Assembly (NCBI RefSeq): GCF_018598585.1
Contig: NZ_JAHESD010000059.1
Location: forward strand, 1-35,233
DNA length: 35,233 bases
From: Chryseosolibacter indicum
Lineage (GTDB): Bacteria; Bacteroidota; Bacteroidia; Cytophagales; Cyclobacteriaceae
Direction: 5' to 3'
Part shown: piece after piece, positions 31,815-35,233 of the stretch
Position numbering within the stretch: the first letter of the stretch is position 1
Layout: the number at the start of each line of letters is the position of its first letter
Program-made: the position numbers and the translations under genes
The notes under the pieces: model-generated
What the model saw: the letters and a program-made list of their open reading frames with translations, nothing else
Told to the model about the DNA's origin: nothing
Database searches by the model: none

Positions 31815-32384
31815 ATGGCTGGAAAAGCAATTATTTTTTCAGCTCCGTCAGGTTCTGGGAAGACTACTATTGTTAAACATCTCCTTAAAAATAATTCAGA
31901 CTTAGGTTTTTCAATTTCTGCCTCAACACGCGATAAACGCGGCAGAACTGAACAGCACGGCAAAGACTATTATTTCCTTACACCGCTTGAATTCAAAAAG
32001 AAAATAGAGAACGATGAGTTCGTTGAATGGGAAGAGGTGTATGAAGGAAACTACTATGGAACACTTAAATCGGAGATTGACCGTATTTGGAATGAGGGTA
32101 AAAATGTGATCTTTGATGTTGATGTTAAAGGTGGTTTAAATCTTAAAAAATATTTTGAAGATAAAGCCCTTGCTATTTTTGTTAAAGTACCTTCAATGGA
32201 GATTTTGAAAGAGCGCCTACATGACAGAGGCACAGAAACATCCGAAAGCCTCTCACGAAGAATCTTCAAAGCTGAATTTGAAATGAGCTTTCAGGATAAA
32301 TTCGATAGGGTTCTCATTAATGAAAACCTGGAGAAGTCATTGAAGGAAGCGCAACAACTTTACGATCACTTTAAGGTGGCGTAG
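31815..32384 (+). CDS. gmk: Guanylate kinase
   Basis: A 189-residue enzyme making GDP from GMP with ATP. The P-loop is [10 protein letters not shown] (residues 9-18). The GMP-binding region shows [18 protein letters not shown] (about 36-53) and [16 protein letters not shown] (about 74-89), and [12 protein letters not shown] (about 97-108) carries the Walker B-like strand. Length is normal for the family. It begins 3 bp after the anti-sigma gene and so is in an operon with the stress sigma pair. nadD follows after 127 bases. Confidence 0.95.
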   Translation: MAGKAIIFSAPSGSGKTTIVKHLLKNNSDLGFSISASTRDKRGRTEQHGKDYYFLTPLEFKKKIENDEFVEWEEVYEGNYYGTLKSEIDRIWNEGKNVIFDVDVKGGLNLKKYFEDKALAIFVKVPSMEILKERLHDRGTETSESLSRRIFKAEFEMSFQDKFDRVLINENLEKSLKEAQQLYDHFKVA

Positions 32385-32425
32385 CCCTGGCTTACAATTT
32401 CTTAACCTTACAATTCCTTAAGATT

Positions 32426-32484
32426 AGGCTAACTTATTAATTTCAATGTACCTTTAAGGTATAGTGAGATTACTATGTTAGCCT
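32426..32484 (+). promoter_or_regulatory. Foldable leader between gmk and nadD
   Basis: AGGCTAAC (32426-32433) and GTTAGCCT (32477-32484) form an exact 8-bp outer stem enclosing two small hairpins, TACC-tttaa-GGTA (32449-32461) and TAGT-gagatt-ACTA (32462-32475). TACCTTTA also resembles a -7 box, so the stretch may simply be the nadD promoter. A structured leader is possible but weakly supported. Confidence 0.3.
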
Positions 32485-32511
32485 TTGTCTTATAGTCTTC
32501 ACAAACATCTT

Positions 32512-33087
32512 ATGAAAGTTGGTCTTTTCTTTGGTTCCTTTAATCCCATCCATATTGGTCATCTTATTATTGCTAATATTATGGCAGAGACTACCGATTT
32601 AAGTAAAGTATGGTTTGTTGTTTCTCCCCAAAATCCTTTTAAGCCAGCCAAAGGCTTGCTGCATGAGTTCGATCGGTTTGATATGGTAAGGGCAGCAGTT
32701 TACGATAACTATAAAATAGAAGTGTCGGACATTGAATTTCAATTGCCTAAGCCCAGTTACACCATTCATACCCTCGTGCATCTAAAAGAAAGACATCCCG
32801 ATAAGGAATTTAAGGTTATCATGGGGGAGGATAACCTCGCTAACTTCTCTAAATGGAAAAACAGTGAAATAATCCTTCAGGACTATGGCTTGTATGTTTA
32901 TCCGCGACCTCACGTGCAACCTTCTGATCTTAAAACGCATCCTAATGTTAAAATGGTGGCCGCACCTATGCTTGATATATCTGCTACATTTATAAGAAAC
33001 TGTATCAGGAACAAACAATCCATACGTTATCTTGTACCTGATGCAGTAGAAAACATCATCAGAACCAAAGGCTTTTATCTTCACTAA
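32512..33087 (+). CDS. nadD: Nicotinate-nucleotide adenylyltransferase
   Basis: A 191-residue enzyme joining nicotinate mononucleotide and ATP to deamido-NAD in NAD synthesis. GSFNPIHIGH at residues 8-17 holds the T/HxGH nucleotide site, VSPQNPFK is the substrate loop, and DISATFIRNCI near residue 156 is the C-terminal nucleotidyl-transfer motif. I use the ATG at 32512 because the canonical fold starts at MKVGLFFGSF; the frame is open nine codons further to a TTG. It is followed after 13 bases by a DUF5686-family gene. Confidence 0.95.
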   Translation: MKVGLFFGSFNPIHIGHLIIANIMAETTDLSKVWFVVSPQNPFKPAKGLLHEFDRFDMVRAAVYDNYKIEVSDIEFQLPKPSYTIHTLVHLKERHPDKEFKVIMGEDNLANFSKWKNSEIILQDYGLYVYPRPHVQPSDLKTHPNVKMVAAPMLDISATFIRNCIRNKQSIRYLVPDAVENIIRTKGFYLH

Positions 33088-33100
33088 AACATCTACTTCC

Positions 33101-35233
33101 TTGAAGACGCTCTTACAGAAGTTATTGCTTTGTTTTATTCTTCTCTTCTCGTTCCTTACGCATTATGCACAGCAAACCGGTGTAAAAGGCACCATCCGTG
33201 CTGAAGATAATAGCCCGCTTTCATTTGCAACAATTTATGTAAAGCAATTGGAAACTGGAACAACAGCTAATGTAGACGGCTACTACGAAATTCATCTTAA
33301 GCCGGGGCGATATGAAATGGTTTTTCAGCACCTGGGAAGACATTCTTTAGTTAGGGTTATAGATGTAACCAATGGCCTTGAGCAACTTGATATTACCCTT
33401 CAGCCTGAAGATATCATGCTTAAGGAAGTTACAGTAGGTGGCGAAGATGAGGATCCTGCATACACAGTTATGCGAAAGGCTATTGCCAAAGCTAATTACC
33501 ACAGAAATGTAGTAGATCAATATACCGCTAAAGTATATATTAAGGGGTCTGCAAAACTTAAAGATTATCCGTGGTTGGCTAAAAAAGCTTTAGAGAAAGA
33601 TGGCGTGGAAAAGGGCAGGGTATACCTCTCTGAATCTTTAAGTGAAATAAAATTCACACGACCCAATAAGTTTGAGCAAAAGGTTATATCGGTAAGAAGC
33701 GATCGAAAAGAAAATGCATCGCCCGGCTCTTATATTTTCGGAAGTTTTTACGAGCCTGAAATTGCTGGTACCGTTACACCGCTATCTCCTAAAGCTTTCT
33801 CCTATTACAAGTTTGAATACCTTGGTACTTTTAAAGACCGCGAATTTGAAGTAAGTAGAATCAAAGTAATACCGCGCTCAAAAGGTGAGGATGTTATAGA
33901 TGGTACCATTAATATCGTAGAAGATACCTGGAGTATTCACAGCCTCGATGTTCACACTGTAAAACTGGGTATCGATTTTCAGATGAAAGTTACTTTTGCC
34001 CCTATTGAAAACAAAGTATGGTTGCCTGTTTCACATCAATTTAAGGTCGACGACAAAGTTTTTGGGTTTGAATTTGAAGCACACTATCTTTCTTCTGTAA
34101 GCGATTATAAGATTAAGATCAATCCTGATATTTACGTCGAAAAAATGGAAGTGGTTGATGAGAAAAAGGAAAAGGAACTTGCAAAAGAGATAGAGAAAAA
34201 ACAAGCGTCAATCAAAAAGAATAAGAAGAAAGACGAAGCAAAAAGATTGCAGGAGAGAATAGCAGCGGGAGAAGAAATTACAAGGAAAGAATTAAAAACG
34301 ATTATTAAAGAGTATGAGAAGGAAGATAGAAAAAAACAGGATGAACCCGATGTGATTTCTGATTTTACTTTTAAAGACGATAGCGTGTCCTACAAAATGG
34401 ATTCTGCCTTCTGGGATTCCATCAGGCCAATACCTTTAACAAAAGAAGAAGTAAAAGGTTATGAGAAAGCAGATAGTGTTTCTGCTATTGAGCGTGCAAA
34501 GGTAGAAGGAGATACAACCAGAGAATCTAAGCATAAAGGGTTTCAACCTTGGGATATACTAATTGGCGATACTTATAAAGTATCCAACCATTCTAACTTC
34601 AGAATATATACGCCTATGGGTGGATTTAATACCATAGAAGGTTGGAACATTATTTACAAAATAGCTTATGGCACCGTTCTTCAGGATACGAACAGGACAC
34701 GTCTTAAAGTAATGCCTGTTTTTCGGTATGCTTTCGCAAGAGAAAAACTGAGTGGCTATCTCAACTTAATGGCAAGCAATAAAAAGTACAGATTGGATAT
34801 TGATGGAGGTAGATATATTCAACAATTTAATCCGGATAATCCCATACTTCCTATCGTTAATACTTTTACTACGCTGCTCTTGGAAAAGAACCTGATGAAA
34901 ATCTATGAACATGATTTTCTCAGTGCTAAGTTTAAACGTATTGTTTCAGATAAATTAACAATTAATACTTCGTGGGTTTGGAGTGAAAGAAGTCAGCTCG
35001 AAAATAACTCGCGTTATAAACTTGTAAATCGTGACAAGATAGAAGACTATACACCCAATAAGCCGCTAAATATTCAACTGGAAGATACAGCTTTTCCAAC
35101 ACATCAGGCATTCTTGGGAAGCATAGGGTTTTCTGCAAGACCGTGGTTGAAATACAGAAGTTATAACGGAAGTAAATATGCTATTGGCGGATCGTCTCCA
35201 ACAATCTCATTCAGGTATACCAAAGGCTGTAAC
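33101..35233 (+). CDS. DUF5686/CarboxypepD_reg outer-membrane protein, 5' part
   Basis: An open frame of 711 codons continuing past the window end. The start is probably TTG at 33101, giving signal peptide MKTLLQKLLLCFILLFSFLT followed by HYAQ. Residues about 26-110 are a CarboxypepD_reg-like sandwich (VKGTIRAEDNSPLSFATIYV). A DUF5686-type region follows (AYTVMRKAIAKANYHRN, EDTWSIHSLDVHTVKLG). Residues about 345-425 are a Lys/Glu-rich charged stretch, and the last 200 residues look like the start of an outer-membrane beta barrel. Such proteins sit in the outer membrane; their function is not established. Confidence 0.8.
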   Translation, partial: MKTLLQKLLLCFILLFSFLTHYAQQTGVKGTIRAEDNSPLSFATIYVKQLETGTTANVDGYYEIHLKPGRYEMVFQHLGRHSLVRVIDVTNGLEQLDITLQPEDIMLKEVTVGGEDEDPAYTVMRKAIAKANYHRNVVDQYTAKVYIKGSAKLKDYPWLAKKALEKDGVEKGRVYLSESLSEIKFTRPNKFEQKVISVRSDRKENASPGSYIFGSFYEPEIAGTVTPLSPKAFSYYKFEYLGTFKDREFEVSRIKVIPRSKGEDVIDGTINIVEDTWSIHSLDVHTVKLGIDFQMKVTFAPIENKVWLPVSHQFKVDDKVFGFEFEAHYLSSVSDYKIKINPDIYVEKMEVVDEKKEKELAKEIEKKQASIKKNKKKDEAKRLQERIAAGEEITRKELKTIIKEYEKEDRKKQDEPDVISDFTFKDDSVSYKMDSAFWDSIRPIPLTKEEVKGYEKADSVSAIERAKVEGDTTRESKHKGFQPWDILIGDTYKVSNHSNFRIYTPMGGFNTIEGWNIIYKIAYGTVLQDTNRTRLKVMPVFRYAFAREKLSGYLNLMASNKKYRLDIDGGRYIQQFNPDNPILPIVNTFTTLLLEKNLMKIYEHDFLSAKFKRIVSDKLTINTSWVWSERSQLENNSRYKLVNRDKIEDYTPNKPLNIQLEDTAFPTHQAFLGSIGFSARPWLKYRSYNGSKYAIGGSSPTISFRYTKGCN

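Noticed and set aside
1-35233. CRISPR array, insertion sequence or transposase
   Set aside because: I saw no regularly spaced direct repeats, no transposase-like DDE protein and no terminal inverted repeats of IS type.

Overview
The window comes from a Bacteroidota chromosome, most probably of the order Cytophagales. The evidence is the TAnnTTTG/TTTG-type promoters, the Bacteroidetes-type conjugation genes traM and traN, a DUF4230 protein, several CarboxypepD_reg-like and DUF5686-like surface proteins, ECF sigma/anti-sigma pairs and a LytS/LytTR two-component pair. The genus is not readable from this sequence alone.

Bases 1 to about 16,006 are the integrase-proximal end of an integrative and conjugative element (ICE). 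It opens with the 3' part of traM, then traN and a protein common on Bacteroidetes ICEs. An ArdC-like antirestriction protein (3.6 kb), a RadC/JAB protein (11.4 kb) and a tyrosine integrase (14.5-15.8 kb) follow. The integrase lies beside the 3' end of tRNA-Ser(TGA) at 16,007-16,091, so the tRNA is the probable attachment site. The other end of the element is outside the window.

Cargo lies between these ICE genes. One set on the minus strand (4.7-8.3 kb) is a 915-residue protein with an N-terminal DUF4365 nuclease-like domain, preceded by three small unrecognised ORFs. A promoter flanked by two identical 13-bp palindromes stands upstream of this set. A divergent plus-strand operon (8.4-11.1 kb) encodes an ATP-dependent DNA ligase, a stand-alone FtsH-type (M41-like) zinc peptidase and an HNH endonuclease. 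Between radC and the integrase are a 553-residue PD-(D/E)xK nuclease-like protein with its own promoter and a convergent multi-pass membrane protein. These are the best candidates for undescribed defence or inter-element competition systems. Their function is inferred from domain content and location, not shown.

From tRNA-Ser onward the genes look like ordinary chromosome. They are a large secreted Ig/cadherin-like protein, an alkyltransferase-like protein, a small secreted protein, a sodium:solute symporter, clpS-recR, a class I aminotransferase, a CarboxypepD_reg protein, a LytS-type kinase with its LytTR regulator, and a DUF4230 protein. An ECF sigma factor overlapping an anti-sigma/TonB hybrid comes next, divergent from a von Willebrand factor A protein. 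The last run is an ECF sigma/zinc-finger anti-sigma pair, gmk, nadD and a DUF5686-family outer-membrane protein cut by the window end. Several genes here use GTG or TTG starts.
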